Positions 33,206-44,299 of a stretch of 64,000 nt of DNA are shown here, piece after piece. The notes under the pieces were generated by a model. It was not told the DNA's origin. It saw only the letters and a list, made by a program, of their open reading frames with translations, and did not search any database. The stretch is from Gliomastix tumulicola. Its lineage: Eukaryota; Ascomycota; Sordariomycetes; Hypocreales; Bionectriaceae. The translations under genes and the position numbers were made by a program. Every line of letters begins with the position of its first letter. Within the stretch, counting starts at the first letter, position 1. The stretch lies in the NCBI GenBank assembly GCA_001599755.1, contig BCHX01000002.1, positions 1,302,001-1,366,000 of the forward strand, in the 5' to 3' direction.

Positions 33206-35063
33206 AAGGCGAGCTTTTTGGTCAATTTTTCAATTTTACATTGGCCTCTTTATTCCTTTTTTCTTCATTATGGCTTGGGAGCGAGGAATTGGGGGGGTTG
33301 GTGATGATGCTGTTGGCGATGGCATCGCTGTGTGGCTGTGGTGGCGGAGCTGGTGTGGTTGAGTTTTTTTTTTGGCAGATGGCGATGAGCGATGCGGTCG
33401 GGGTCAGTAATGCTGTTACCCGGCATCCGCTTGAGACCCTGAGCATCTTCTACGTCCGCGGCCACCCATCGTCTCCCATTGCGAGACATACGACGGGAGT
33501 ATGTGACGAGGTAGACACAGATTGGAAAGGTAGGTATTCCCAGTACCCTTGGACGCCACAGAAGAGCTGTCACATGCGGCTGAAGTTGCCGGCACGCTCC
33601 GTGGCAAGCGACAGCGAGGGACCTACGATGGGTCAACCCCAGATATCAAACGATCCTGGGAGGCGTTGGTACAGCCACGAGCGTGGGGTAATGCTCCCCC
33701 CCCATGCCCTTGGCCTCACTCGTCCCAGGAACTCGGAGACCCGAAGCGCGAGCCTCCCGTCCTTGGCAAGCGATCCTTACATAGTAGGTATCTGTATCCC
33801 ACGTATCCCACATAGGGTGTCTACCATGTAAGTCGGCGCTGCGAACTTTAAGCCGAGGTCCTAGCAGGTAAGTGACTGTCGTGAAATGCGAGCAGTCCTA
33901 AGTCAACGGAGCATTGTGGTAATATAAAATAAAATAAAATATGTCTTCTTTCGTCAGTTTTCTCTCATCTGCTTTCTCTCGTCTCACTTCTCTCGTTTAC
34001 CATCGTGCGCCTCCTCCCCTGGTGCCGCAAGCGCGCACAGATCCTGTTCCTGGGTGACTAGTCTGGTGTTACAAACAGTCGTCATAGATCAATTTTCTTG
34101 ACAGATTCGAGTAGGGTAACCTCAAAGCCTGAGAAGCTGTAAGCAAAAGAGCGTTGATATGAAACCTCCCCTTCTCCCTCTGCACGAAGACCCGGACCAC
34201 CACATCCGCCCAAATCACGATCCTCCTCCCCCCCCCCTTTACCCCAACTGCCCGCTCGCCCGTGAACCCCTCTGCCCCAGTTAACTCACCACCCATCCCC
34301 GCAAACCCCTTACGACGGGAAACCCCAGGATTACAGACGGGCGATCGGTAGTTTATCAATACCCTAATTCAAGGTCCAATTACAAAACGACATATTTCGA
34401 AGTCATCCCCTGTCTGGGTCCCTGGGGCCCCGGAGGCCTGAAGGAGCAGTTCTCCTGCGTAGCACTCGGAAGTTGACCGAAAAAAGCCGAGGATGCGGCG
34501 TTGGTGCTGATTCTCCGACTCCGAGCTTCGGTAGCCGGCATCTGAATTCCTCCGGGCCTCTATGTTCGGCCAACTTCCGAGTATAATGACACTGTGTCAG
34601 GTCATGGGACGTGGCAGCTGCTGATTCCTCGCACAACGCGACATGGGAGACCAGAGATCAGAACGCATGATTCGATTCAATTGCAAAACTAACTACTGTT
34701 TTTGGTCTTTTAAGGTAAAGAAGAAATGAGCAAAACTGCAAACAATGGAAGAAAGCAAAGTAATGAAGGTGATGGTGACCACTAGTGCCAGGCAATGCTA
34801 ATGAACAACGTAGTCTGACGTGACTGAAGTTCAATAGCGTGCCAGGGGCATGCGTGGAGCACGAAACACATCGAACAGAAACACGAGTGACCAAAAAGAT
34901 CCCGCAAAAGATCCCGCAAAGGAAGAAAGGGGAAGCAGTATGCAGCAATGCTCGGCGCAACTCGTGCAAGACACGCAGCAAGGCAACACAGTAGCTCCTC
35001 TCTTCTCAAACACCATTTTCTTAAAAGCTGAGCTCCCAGACCAACACACGACACTGCCAGAGG

Positions 35064-37778
35064 CTAGTGGTGAGCGTTGAAGTCGTGAATGGTCCCAACG
35101 TAGGCACTCAGGGGCTCCAACGTAGACATGGCTTCGAAAACGCCAGCATCAAACGACAGAGAATCTGGACCGAAGCCCTCAATCCCCCCAGGGAACTGGA
35201 ACAAGTACTCAGCTGGAGTAGCGGCAGGCTGATGGGCAGAGGAAACATCGCCAAAGAATGGCGCTGACGCTGGAGTCGATCCCGATGTCGTGCTCGCCGG
35301 GCTGTGGACAGCAACCGGCGGCATCGAGTCAACTGCCAGGCCCAAAGCTGCCAGCTCGCGAGTGACAAGATTGAGAGCACCGCCAATCACTAATCGAAGT
35401 CAAGAGATTAGCCATCGATATAGTACTGTGTGTGTAATAAAAGGGTATAGTATAATAGAACATACTCGGACAATACTTCTTGACCTCGTTGAGGTTTCGA
35501 ATGCAGAAGTCGAGCCTCTGGAGGGCCTGCTGGTCGTCGGGGAACGCTTGCACTTGGAGGAGATAGATGGTCGCGGCAATGTAGAGCGTGTACGACAGAG
35601 ACAGGACACAGAAGTCGGTGCTAAAGTTCCTCACGAACAGGTTGAAGATGGCAATGATGGACGTCGCAGACGTGACACAGTGTACGAGATAGCTGTGAAC
35701 CGGCGTGGGCTCATCCTCGGGCATGTTGCGTCGGCGAGTCAGCATTGGACGATACAAGAGAATCTTGAACGTGTGGTAGAGGCAGCTAAAAATGGGAGGT
35801 CTGTTAGCCGAATCAAACTCGAGACGGAGGCCATTGTTCATGGATTCCCCCGTTTTCTTCATCGTGTGGTATTCATTTCGACTCTTCATCCATACTTCAA
35901 TGTGACAACGTGCGACGGCGGAGCAATGGCCGGTAAGTTGTTTGGCTCTAGGCGCAGGAAGGGTGGGAGCTGATCCCACCACTGCTGCAAAGCAGCTTCC
36001 TGGGTGCGAAGGCATTCATCCACTTCTTCGTCCGTGTTCTGGAACAGCGGGTCGTACATGTGAACCAGGATCTGATTGAATATCACAGAGAGCTGGCACA
36101 GGTTCATGAAGCACGACGTCGAATGGGCAGTCGTCGATGGATAGTTCCACCCTGCGCCAGCGAGCTGGCTGCTGGATGTGCCAAAAGGGTCCCAGGGGAC
36201 GTTCTCAGCTGAATCATCGACTATTGGATGGCGATTGTGGTAAGCGATGATGAAGGGCGCCGCAGTGCGGCTGTAGAGGGAAGAAGGCTGTATTTCTTAC
36301 ACATGACATGCGGAGGAGACACAGCTGACCGCTGGATGGTGGGCGAGCGTCCGAGGTACAGACTGATCATCTTGTCCCAGAGATAGCAGCTCCAGAAAAG
36401 ACGATGGCGGATCTCGACGTCCTCCTCGGTCAGAGGGACTGAGCCCAGATAGCGGTCACCGTCTACGCAGATGCCTAGGTGTTCGATGAGGCGGAAAGCC
36501 AAGCCGCTATACGTCCACGCCTGAGCGTTGTTTCCGAAGCCGCACTCCTGAGCGCTGAGCAGAAGGAGAGTCTGCACGGTGGGAACAGTGCAGTTTCCAT
36601 TGCTGAGCTCCTCGAACACCATGCTGCGGGCATGCTTCCCGAAGATCGCGCCCCCTTCATACGACTCGTCAAGAAGCCTCTTAGTTGTGGGATCACTCAC
36701 ACCCCATCGGATGGAGTGTGATAGCATGGCATTCAACAGTGTGTGCGAGTAGTATGGGCCCATGGTCTGCATATCACCTAGAACAGGTTGTCAGTAAAGG
36801 AGCCATGATTTGGGCGGTAGGTCGAGTCTCAGAGCCCGGTCACATACGAGTGAAAGCAGGCCTGTACACAAAGTTGAAAAGCGGTTGCACCCAGCACCAA
36901 TGGACTTTCAGGAGGTACTGGAATGGTTCCTGTACCGGGGGAAGTTAGCTTGAGCAACGTCTGAAGGGAGCACTAAGCAAATGGGAATCTAGACGAACCG
37001 GAATGCCAGACATGTTCTCTAATGCACGCTGCTGCAGCGCATTGTTGACGAGCCGCTCACGTCGTTCTGCATCGGCCTCGGTGAGAGGGAGGAAGTTGTT
37101 GCCAGAAGAGTTGTTCCGCTCGGCAGGCAGATGGAAGATCGTGGTGGCACCCGGATAGGTGACGGCACCACGGTCTTCCATCTTGAGCCCCCGAAACCTG
37201 CGCGTCATGGCGGGATTATCCTCGACCAAGAGACGGATTTGCGAGGAAGCATCGTGAGGGCTAAATGACGGGGGGCTGGAGTGCGAAGAGGAGGGTACTG
37301 TGGAAATGGGCGACTTGGAATATGTCGCGACCTGGTCCTCAAGCTCTTTGATGCGGTGCTCCAGACGCTGTGTGTAGGACAGCGTCGGGTTGCTATTGAG
37401 CCCATCATCAGTATGATTATGGTCCCCCCAGAACCTCGCCGCTGGCCGTTGGATGCCCAGTAAGAACTCGAGGCAGCACGCTTTTGGATAGAACAGAGAA
37501 ACGAGGGGAGCAGGAGACAGGAGAGGGCCTTACAGCTTGTAAACGCAGTCATCTTTACGGGATGCACATCGGTTGCACACGGGCTGTTCCCCGCCGCATT
37601 TGACCTGGAGATTTCGGGGTAGACGTCAACGGGCTGGCCCGACAAAATTAGGGGGACCGGGGCCGGACGCAGGTCTCGCGATGACCTCAACGCCCGGGGG
37701 AGAGGCTCTCACCTTTCGTCTCCGGCAAGGCTCGCAGGAGAATGCTGACTTCTTTGTCGCTTTGACCGACGTTGACAT
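35064..37778 (-). CDS. Zn2Cys6 fungal-specific transcription factor
   Basis: Eight exons on the minus strand: 37778-37713, 37604-37534, 37392-36999, 36929-36848, 36777-36301, 36220-35896, 35785-35466 and 35389-35064. All introns are GT-AG (69-141 nt), and splicing gives one 686-aa frame. The zinc cluster is split by intron 1: Cys at residues 15, 18, 25, 32, 35 and 42 (C-x2-C-x6-C-x6-C-x2-C-x6-C). A short coiled linker (RLEHRIKELEDQV) follows. The Fungal_trans middle-homology region includes FQYLLKVHWCWVQPLFNFVYRP, LLNAMLSHSIRWG and LFWSCYLWDKMISLYLGR. The regulated pathway is not recognisable. An upstream in-frame ATG at 37826 would add 16 residues; the internal start MSTSVKATKK is preferred because it places the cluster as in relatives. 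Lies upstream of and divergent from a sugar transporter 3.4 kb away. Confidence 0.9.
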
Positions 37779-38351
37779 ATCTGGTGCGAAGATGATGAGG
37801 AAAGAAGAGAAAAGAGGGGATTCCATCCCCCGCGACGGAAGATGTCCGTAAATACCTGGAGTTGGGGCCGGGTCGCTCCTGCCCTCGTCCAGTCGCTCCT
37901 CCCCTGGAACTTGCCCGTCTCGTGGATCGTCTCACCAGGAAGGGCCGGGTAGGTGGCTCCTGCCACCGTCTCCAGCTATTAATTACTATTGGATTAGCAG
38001 GACTAGTAAGGTGCGATGAGGTAGCACCTACCCTCACGAGCCTTCTTTTTCTCACTGTGACCCTCACCCCAAGTGCGCCCGCTGGCCTATCAGAGGCTCG
38101 GCTTACTTCCTGGTGCTTCGCGAAAATTCCCCGCGAACCTTTTCGGGGCTTGGCACTCGCACCACATTATCTTGGTTTAGCGGACGACGCACCACCTTTT
38201 AGCAGGCCGCCATGTACCTGTGCGGTGTCAATGCGCCGCGATGCATACTTTCGCCTTCAGCCTGGGCGGTTAATGACTTGTTAGCCGCTGTTAAGGCCTG
38301 AGGCCAGTCGTCATCGTGTTGTCAGGCCATCGGAACATCACGCATTTGCAA

Positions 38352-38384
38352 TTGTATGGAGTCCTCCAGAGGTCCTCCATACAA
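38352..38384. repeat. Inverted repeat with 10-bp arms
   Basis: TTGTATGGAG (38352-38361) and CTCCATACAA (38375-38384) are perfect reverse complements flanking a 13-nt centre. Could be an operator-like dyad or a chance hairpin. Confidence 0.7.
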
Positions 38385-38873
38385 AGTGCCCTGATTCGAT
38401 GCGTCGACTAGGCAGCCATTCACTGACTCGGGATGGATGAACAGGCATCTATTCCCAATGGAAGGTTATAACGAAGACAAAGACACAGCTGAAGAGAACG
38501 AACGAGTATTCGTCAGAGGCCCGACCGCATCCAACCAGCAAACAATCATCCCTTGTTGCGTCTCTCACGATACTTATTAATGAGCATTGTGGGCGTTTGC
38601 TCGCCTCATCAGCGCCGAGATGGCGCTCGGATGACCAGCGGAGACCGAGCTGGGGGCCACGCGAAGAAGGCCGACACGCGCCAATGCGAACGACTGACCG
38701 ACAACCCCACGCCCACTCCCACGACTGATGCCCGACTCCCGAACCTAAACCGGCATCGGCTGTCTGGGGAAGCCAACGGACGGCTACGGCACCGGTAAAA
38801 CTGGGGGACACAGAGGGTCAAGGCCGCGGGCGAGGTGCCATAATTACGGGTGTCAAGCGAAGCCGGGTCCGGG

Positions 38874-38920
38874 TCCGAGTCTTGCTCCGAGTCCTGCTCC
38901 GAGTCCTGGCCCGAGAATTC
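38874..38920 (+). repeat. 12-bp tandem repeat (TCCGAGTCYTGC)
   Basis: About four degenerate copies in non-coding DNA. A small minisatellite. Confidence 0.75.
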
Positions 38921-41143
38921 GGGTCGCGCCCTCAGTCTCTTCCGGAAGCCTAGTCCGGGGAGAGCTGGAATCCAGCTGGAATCAGGATGCCCCCGTCCGT
39001 CGCGAGATAAGGCTCATCAAGCACATGATGCATATCAGACACACGCACCAGGGCAAGAGGCAGACCAGGAGGCCAGAGTTCGAAAGCCTCATACTTGTTG
39101 CCTCTACTAGCCCCTTCAGAGGCGCATGTCGAGCTGGCATAGTCGTCCTGCCTTTCAGCAAACCTCGAGCCTTGGGGTCGATGTATCATGGATACTTACC
39201 CAACATGACGATCCCATCTCCAGACCACCCTACGCCCATTGCAACCTACCCGGGATTCATTCCGCAAACTCCTCCAACACAAAGGCCGGAACAGCGGCAA
39301 GGAATCATTACAACTAAGCCGCCCCGCGTTCCCCAAGGTGTGCGTATCCAGAGAGCACATCACTTGATGGTCGAGATATTAGCTATCAAGAACGAGTTCC
39401 CGACTTTGCCGTCGCCGAAGTTGCTCCATAGCAGCCACCGAGGAGCTGAGGCTTAAATTATTTCGGTGCGTGGAGGCTTAGGATAGACGGGAAGGAATTC
39501 CCGGACCCCAAGCTGATGGCTGGCAAATATTGGATTTTTCCAAGTTTTGGGCTCAAATGTTGGTCCTCGCGCGCGCAATGTTGGTCTGTCCATTAGGACC
39601 CCTTCCGACGCTCGTACTTTGAGGAATACGGCTCACCAGCTTCGGATGGATGGTTGAGGGACCTGTGGCTGGTTTCTCAGCTTGAGAGGCCTTGGTACCC
39701 CAAATTTCCCGTCGCCTCGATTCCGCCCTCCTCCAATCTTGGGTGTTGTTTAACCGAAACTGGAGATCACAGACCTTGATATGAATTCCCCTCAATGTCC
39801 CGCAGCAGAGAATCCGCGGGGTAGCATGCATTTGCTTGGCGGGCGTCTATTCGGCATAAACTTGGGCGCATAATATTGGACATGTTTGTGTGCAGAGGCC
39901 AGCAGGTCCGGTCGCCGAGAGGCAATCTAAACGGGCTTCCCACTGGCCAATAGCTGACGTGTGAGGATGCAGGCGAGGTATTCCAAATCCTGGCTCGGGC
40001 CTTTTGATGGTTCACTAGCTTCGTCAGGTCGAAATTGCAACACCCAATAGTCCTCAGCTGTTCGGTCAGTGTCGCGTGCGAGCCGCCTTGCTCGACGGCG
40101 CAAACCTGAGCAACGCCCAGCTGAGGAGGATCGAAGAATGCGTTGACTGATCTCGAATCGTGCCATAGCGTCTTGGGAAAGAGCCTCTAGAACGTCGGGG
40201 GCAGACTCTCCGTCGGCTCTATCGGGCCTAGTTTGCATGTCTGACCCCTTTACCCCCCACAGACACGGGCACCAAACGGCCAATCCCTGCCCAGCCAGTG
40301 CCAAACCACCCCAGACACACCCACGGGATCGTGAATTCTCGATCTCTGCTCTCCTGACCGGGCAAACTCCCATGATGCGGGAATACAAAGACTGTGAAGG
40401 GAGGTAGGATTGGTGGCTTAAGAAAAGCCGCCACCGCCACTAGCCATGTTCCCCCAGCTCCCCAGCGCTCGCTGTACGGAGAGACCCTTGTCTCCCTCCC
40501 CTCGCTTCTGACCTGCCTAGTCCGTCTTGGGGAGCTGGAGGCTCTGGCTCCTAGGTGCCAGAGACTCGCTACGAGGTCGGCCTGGGGAAGTTTGTTTTCG
40601 GGGAGTCTGGCGTGTGGGAGCCGAGAGCCAATAGAGGGATGGGCGATCAGTTCCCTCACTGGCGCCCATCACCTCACGGGCCAAGACTCTGTGACCTGAC
40701 ATTTCTGCAGAGTGGCACTGTCACAGGGGCGAAAGTTGCCCGGCACCATCCGTGCAGTTCCGTCCATCCCATGTCGAGGGCGCTCCAGGTTCTGCAGGAC
40801 CCTGGTATCTGCTTGCTGCAACCCCAGAGGACAAGGTAACCTGTTCATCTCTGTGCCTTTCTCCATATTGGCAGCCCAGGGTCAGACTGAACCAATGCTA
40901 CCCGTCCATCCGGGACCGTACTCCAAGTCTTGTCGCTTAACTGTTATATTAAGCCTCGACCCTTCCCTCCTCTCCTCGTGCGCACTGTTCCTTTTCCCCC
41001 AGAGTTCTTCAATCACTCAGGTTCTCGTGTAGGTGGCCTGTCTATAAGGCTGCTCTGTCTCTTTGTCCACCAAGAACCTTCTTGGATACATACTTCATCT
41101 GCTTGAGACTTGCACAGTCGCAAGACTGCTGGACCTCGGCACC

Positions 41144-43028
41144 ATGTCGGAGAAGATTGACTCTGCTCCCGCTGTTCGGGATGAGTACGTCGACGAGGTA
41201 CGTTGCTGTCTTTACGAAAAGCACAGGGGGAGAGCCCGAAAAGACAAAACGAAGGAAACCGGCCGAAATAAAGCACAGGAATCGACACTGACACGCGATA
41301 TAGAAGCGTATTGACCACAAGGTCGTCAGGGGCAATGAGGCCTTCAATGAGGCCATGATCAAGGAGCCCCCCAACCTCTGGGCCAAGGGCCAGATGCTCC
41401 TCTGCCTCTTCTCGATCGTCGGCTTCTTCTGCAGCACCATGAACGGCTACGACGGCTCCCTCATCAACAACCTGCTCCAGAACAAGTGGTTCAGGGCCAA
41501 GTACAACGTCGGCAACGATGGTATCTGGAGTGGCATCGTCTCCTCTATGTACCAGATCGGTGGTGTCGTTGCGCTCCCCTTCGTCGGCCCCTGTGTTGAC
41601 GGCTTCGGTCGCCGCGTCGGCATGCTGATTGGTGCGCTCATCGTCGTCGTGGGCACCATCATCCAGGGAACCTCCCATGCTCGCTCTGCCTTCATGGGCG
41701 GTCGTTTCCTGCTTGGTTTTGGTGTGTCCATCGCTGCCTCGGCTGGCCCCATGTATGTCGTCGAGGTTAACCACCCTGCTTTCCGTGGTCTCCTTGGAGG
41801 TAAGTGCAGACTCTTGGGGAGGGAGGGAGGGAGGGAGAGAGACTGTGTGTGTGTATATCTATGCTGACAGTATCTTAGCCATGTACAACACCCTCTGGTT
41901 CAGCGGAGCCATCATCTCGGCCGGATCTGCCCGCGGCGGCCTCAACACTGGTGGCGACTACTCTTGGCGCTTGATCACCTGGCTCCAGGCCCTCTTCTCT
42001 GGTCTCATCGTCCTCTTCTCCATGGTCATCCCCGAGTCTCCTCGCTGGCTGTACGTCAACGGCAAGAAGGATCAGGCCAAGCAGGTCCTCACCAAATACC
42101 ACGGCAACGGCAACCCCGACTCGCCCTGGGTGGCCCTCCAGCTGCACGAGTACGAGGAGCTCCTGAACGAGGACGGCGCTGACAAGCGCTGGTGGGACTA
42201 CCGCGCTCTCTTCCGCGACCGCGCCTCCTTCTACCGTCTCGGCTGCAACATCGTCATGTCCATCTTTGGACAGTGGGCTGGCAACGCGGTGCTCTCGTAC
42301 TTCCTCGGCTCTGTGCTCGACACGGCCGGCTACACTGGAGAGATCGAGCAGGCCAACATCACGCTCATCAACAACTGCCAGCAGTTTGCCTGGGCCATTT
42401 TCGGTGCCACCCTCGTCGATAAGCTCGGACGCCGCCCTCTTCTCCTGTTCTCCTTCACTGCCTGCACCATTGTCTGGCTCGGCATGACCATTGCCTCGAA
42501 CCAGTTTGAGCAATCGTACGTCGGGGATGATTCGAATGGTGATCCCGTCTACAGCAACTCTGCGGCCTCCAAGGCATCCCTCGCCATGATCTTCATCTTC
42601 GGTGCCGTCTACTCGTTCGGAATCACGCCTCTCCAGGCCCTCTATCCCGTCGAGGTGCTGTCCTTTGAGATGCGCGCCAAGGGCATGGCTTTCTCCAACC
42701 TGGCCGTTAACGCCGCCGGTCTGCTCAACCAGTTCGCCTGGCCTGTGTCCATGGAGCAGATTGGCTGGAAGACGTACATCATCTTCACCGTCTGGGATGC
42801 CATCCAGGTCATCGTTGTCTTCTTCTTCCTCCCTGAGACCAAGGGTCGCACTGTAAGTCTACCACACCTTGATGCCCGCGTGTGTAATTCCAAGTCTAAC
42901 ATTTCCTGTCACAGCTCGAGGAACTCGATGAGATCTTCCACGCTAAGAACCCTGTCAAGGCCTCGACGGCGAAGAAGCAGCTCGCCATCACCGAGTCTGG
43001 CGACGTGGTGGACGTCAAGGGCGTCTAG
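41144..43028 (+). CDS. MFS sugar transporter (hexose/disaccharide permease type)
   Basis: Proton-coupled sugar porter of the plasma membrane. Four exons, 41144-41197, 41304-41799, 41879-42852 and 42915-43028; introns are GT-AG. The product is 545 aa with about 12 TM helices. Sugar-porter signatures are GYDGSLINNLL, DGFGRRVGM (loop 2-3), GRFLLGFG, PESPRWL after TM6, DKLGRRPLLLF (loop 8-9), PVEVLSFEMRAKGMA and PETKGRTLEE at the C-terminus. Its sequence style resembles fungal lactose-permease/HGT relatives; the substrate cannot be read. Intron 2 has GGGA and TG tandem repeats and two candidate AG acceptors; only the one ending 41878 keeps the frame. The proximity of a divergent Zn2Cys6 gene suggests, but does not show, regulation by it. 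Confidence 0.92.
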
Positions 43029-43410
43029 AGGGTTCGTCGTCGGCGTGTGTTTTGCGTTGAGTATAGGGAGAAGGTTGGTCTGGCTGGGGTTTGTTTCTTC
43101 TATGAAGCTGTAGCTGTAGCTGTGTGCTGTTGTTGCGAATATCTTACCCACTTCATCTCTGGTTCTAAGTTACTGTGAAGGATTTCACCCGCTGCTTTAC
43201 CCGCCTTTCATGCGTAATGCCTAGTCGACATTTGTTTGAGAAACGACAGGGATTTTCTGTCCCAATGCAACTCCCCTATTTTTAGGCTGGCCCTCCGCCT
43301 TAGTTAAATGCGGACATTCCCATCAGGCTGTCCTCATCAACACACTTCGCCAAGTCACACACCATCGCCAGTCAAAACCACCTCTCGAAACATCACCAGA
43401 CCTCACCACA
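43029..43410. other. Intergenic, no gene seen
   Basis: 382 bp between two plus-strand genes, holding the transporter 3' region and the promoter of the four-TM protein gene. No distinct motif assigned. Confidence 0.4.
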
Positions 43411-44058
43411 ATGGCCGTCGTCAAAGCAGGTGCCAAAGCCACGTGTTACATCCTCACGCTCCCCATCCTCATCTTCTGGAACTTCGCCCCGCTCTTCTTC
43501 CCCGTCACGCCCAACTTCCTCATCATCATCCTCTTCGTCCTCGGCGGCCTCACGCTCGTCGCCTACCTCGCCTACCGCACGTTTACGCATCTGCGCGCGG
43601 CGTCCGCCCTCCCTGCTCTCCTCACGCCTCCGGCCGCCACGGCCCTGGCCGAGCGGGCGGGTGTCTTCCTCTACGAGACGCGCAAGGGGTCGCTGGCGAT
43701 GCTCGGTCTCAGCGTCGTGTGGGCGCTGGACGTGCTGCTCGTGCTCCTGCTCGCGTGGATCGACCTCGCGCTCGGCGGGCCGGTCCGCGGGGCCGTGAAC
43801 AAGGGGTCCGACGCGAAGAAGGTGCTGGGGCTGGTGTTTGTCCTGCTGTCCGGGCTGGGCTTGCCGGCGCTGCTGGTGCTGGTTGTTGTGAACGGGGCGA
43901 AGGCGCTTTGGCGGATTGCGGCGCCGCGGGGCCAGATGAGGGGGGATGGGGAGGATGAGTTTGAGCTGGTTGGGGATGATGATGATGATGAGGAGGAGGA
44001 GGATGTTGAGCGTGGTGATGATGGGCGTGATGGTCGCAATGGATGGAAAGGGGCATGA
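43411..44058 (+). CDS. Hypothetical four-transmembrane protein
   Basis: 215 aa, single exon, family not recognised. Hydrophobic helices fall at about residues 11-31, 35-55, 97-119 and 138-162. The loop between helices 2 and 3 is Ala/Pro-rich. The C-terminal tail (170-215) is strongly acidic (EDEFELVGDDDDDEEEEDVE) and probably cytosolic. The start context CACAATGG is good and codon bias matches neighbours. Lies convergent to the D-2-hydroxyacid dehydrogenase gene with 241 bp between stops. Confidence 0.7.
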   Translation: MAVVKAGAKATCYILTLPILIFWNFAPLFFPVTPNFLIIILFVLGGLTLVAYLAYRTFTHLRAASALPALLTPPAATALAERAGVFLYETRKGSLAMLGLSVVWALDVLLVLLLAWIDLALGGPVRGAVNKGSDAKKVLGLVFVLLSGLGLPALLVLVVVNGAKALWRIAAPRGQMRGDGEDEFELVGDDDDDEEEEDVERGDDGRDGRNGWKGA

Positions 44059-44299
44059 GCAGAGGGGAAGATGGAATATTCACCTGAGCTATAGGACCGT
44101 ACGTCTTGGGTGTGGATGGGGCTTGGGGGGTTTCTTTCTTTCTTTTTCTTCCTCTCTTCGCTTTCTTCTCTTCCCTCCCTGCGTTACTTAGTTATGTGGC
44201 TATGGAGGGTTCGAACCCATAAAGACGCTGAAACTCATCACGTCGTTTGCCTGTACATTCTCTCATTCATATACGTACTTATGATACAGCACCCGTCAC

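Larger units (their letters stand above)
31945..35063. other. Gene-poor region holding a structured element
   Basis: 3.1 kb without a convincing gene, between MsrA and the Zn2Cys6 regulator gene (both minus strand). It contains a TATATAA box (33023-33029), the nested inverted repeats at 33059-33205, an AAAAT tandem near 33922-33941 and several T runs. A protein-like but start-less frame at 33549-33815 could be a gene relic. Confidence 0.5.
37779..41143. other. Long divergent intergenic region, no convincing gene
   Basis: 3.4 kb between the Zn2Cys6 gene and the sugar transporter. It holds a 10-bp-arm inverted repeat at 38352-38384, a 12-bp tandem at 38874-38920 and only weak open frames (for example 39927-40238 minus, 39025-39456 plus). 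The last 250 bp are pyrimidine-rich, with TATATTAA near 40945, and look like the transporter promoter and leader. Confidence 0.45.

Noticed and set aside
33241..33831. 196-codon open frame on the plus strand
   Set aside because: Begins at TTG, has low-complexity hydrophobic and Gly runs typical of chance frames, and shows no family motif.
39025..39456. 143-codon plus-strand frame
   Set aside because: Pro-rich random-looking composition, no conserved motif and no supporting signals.
39927..40238. 103-codon minus-strand frame in the gene-poor region
   Set aside because: Starts with ATG and has fair composition but no intron context, promoter or recognisable domain; GC-rich DNA yields such frames often.
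44205..44225. GGGTTCGAACCC, a perfect B-box-like palindrome
   Set aside because: No D-arm, anticodon arm or acceptor stem can be folded around it on either strand.
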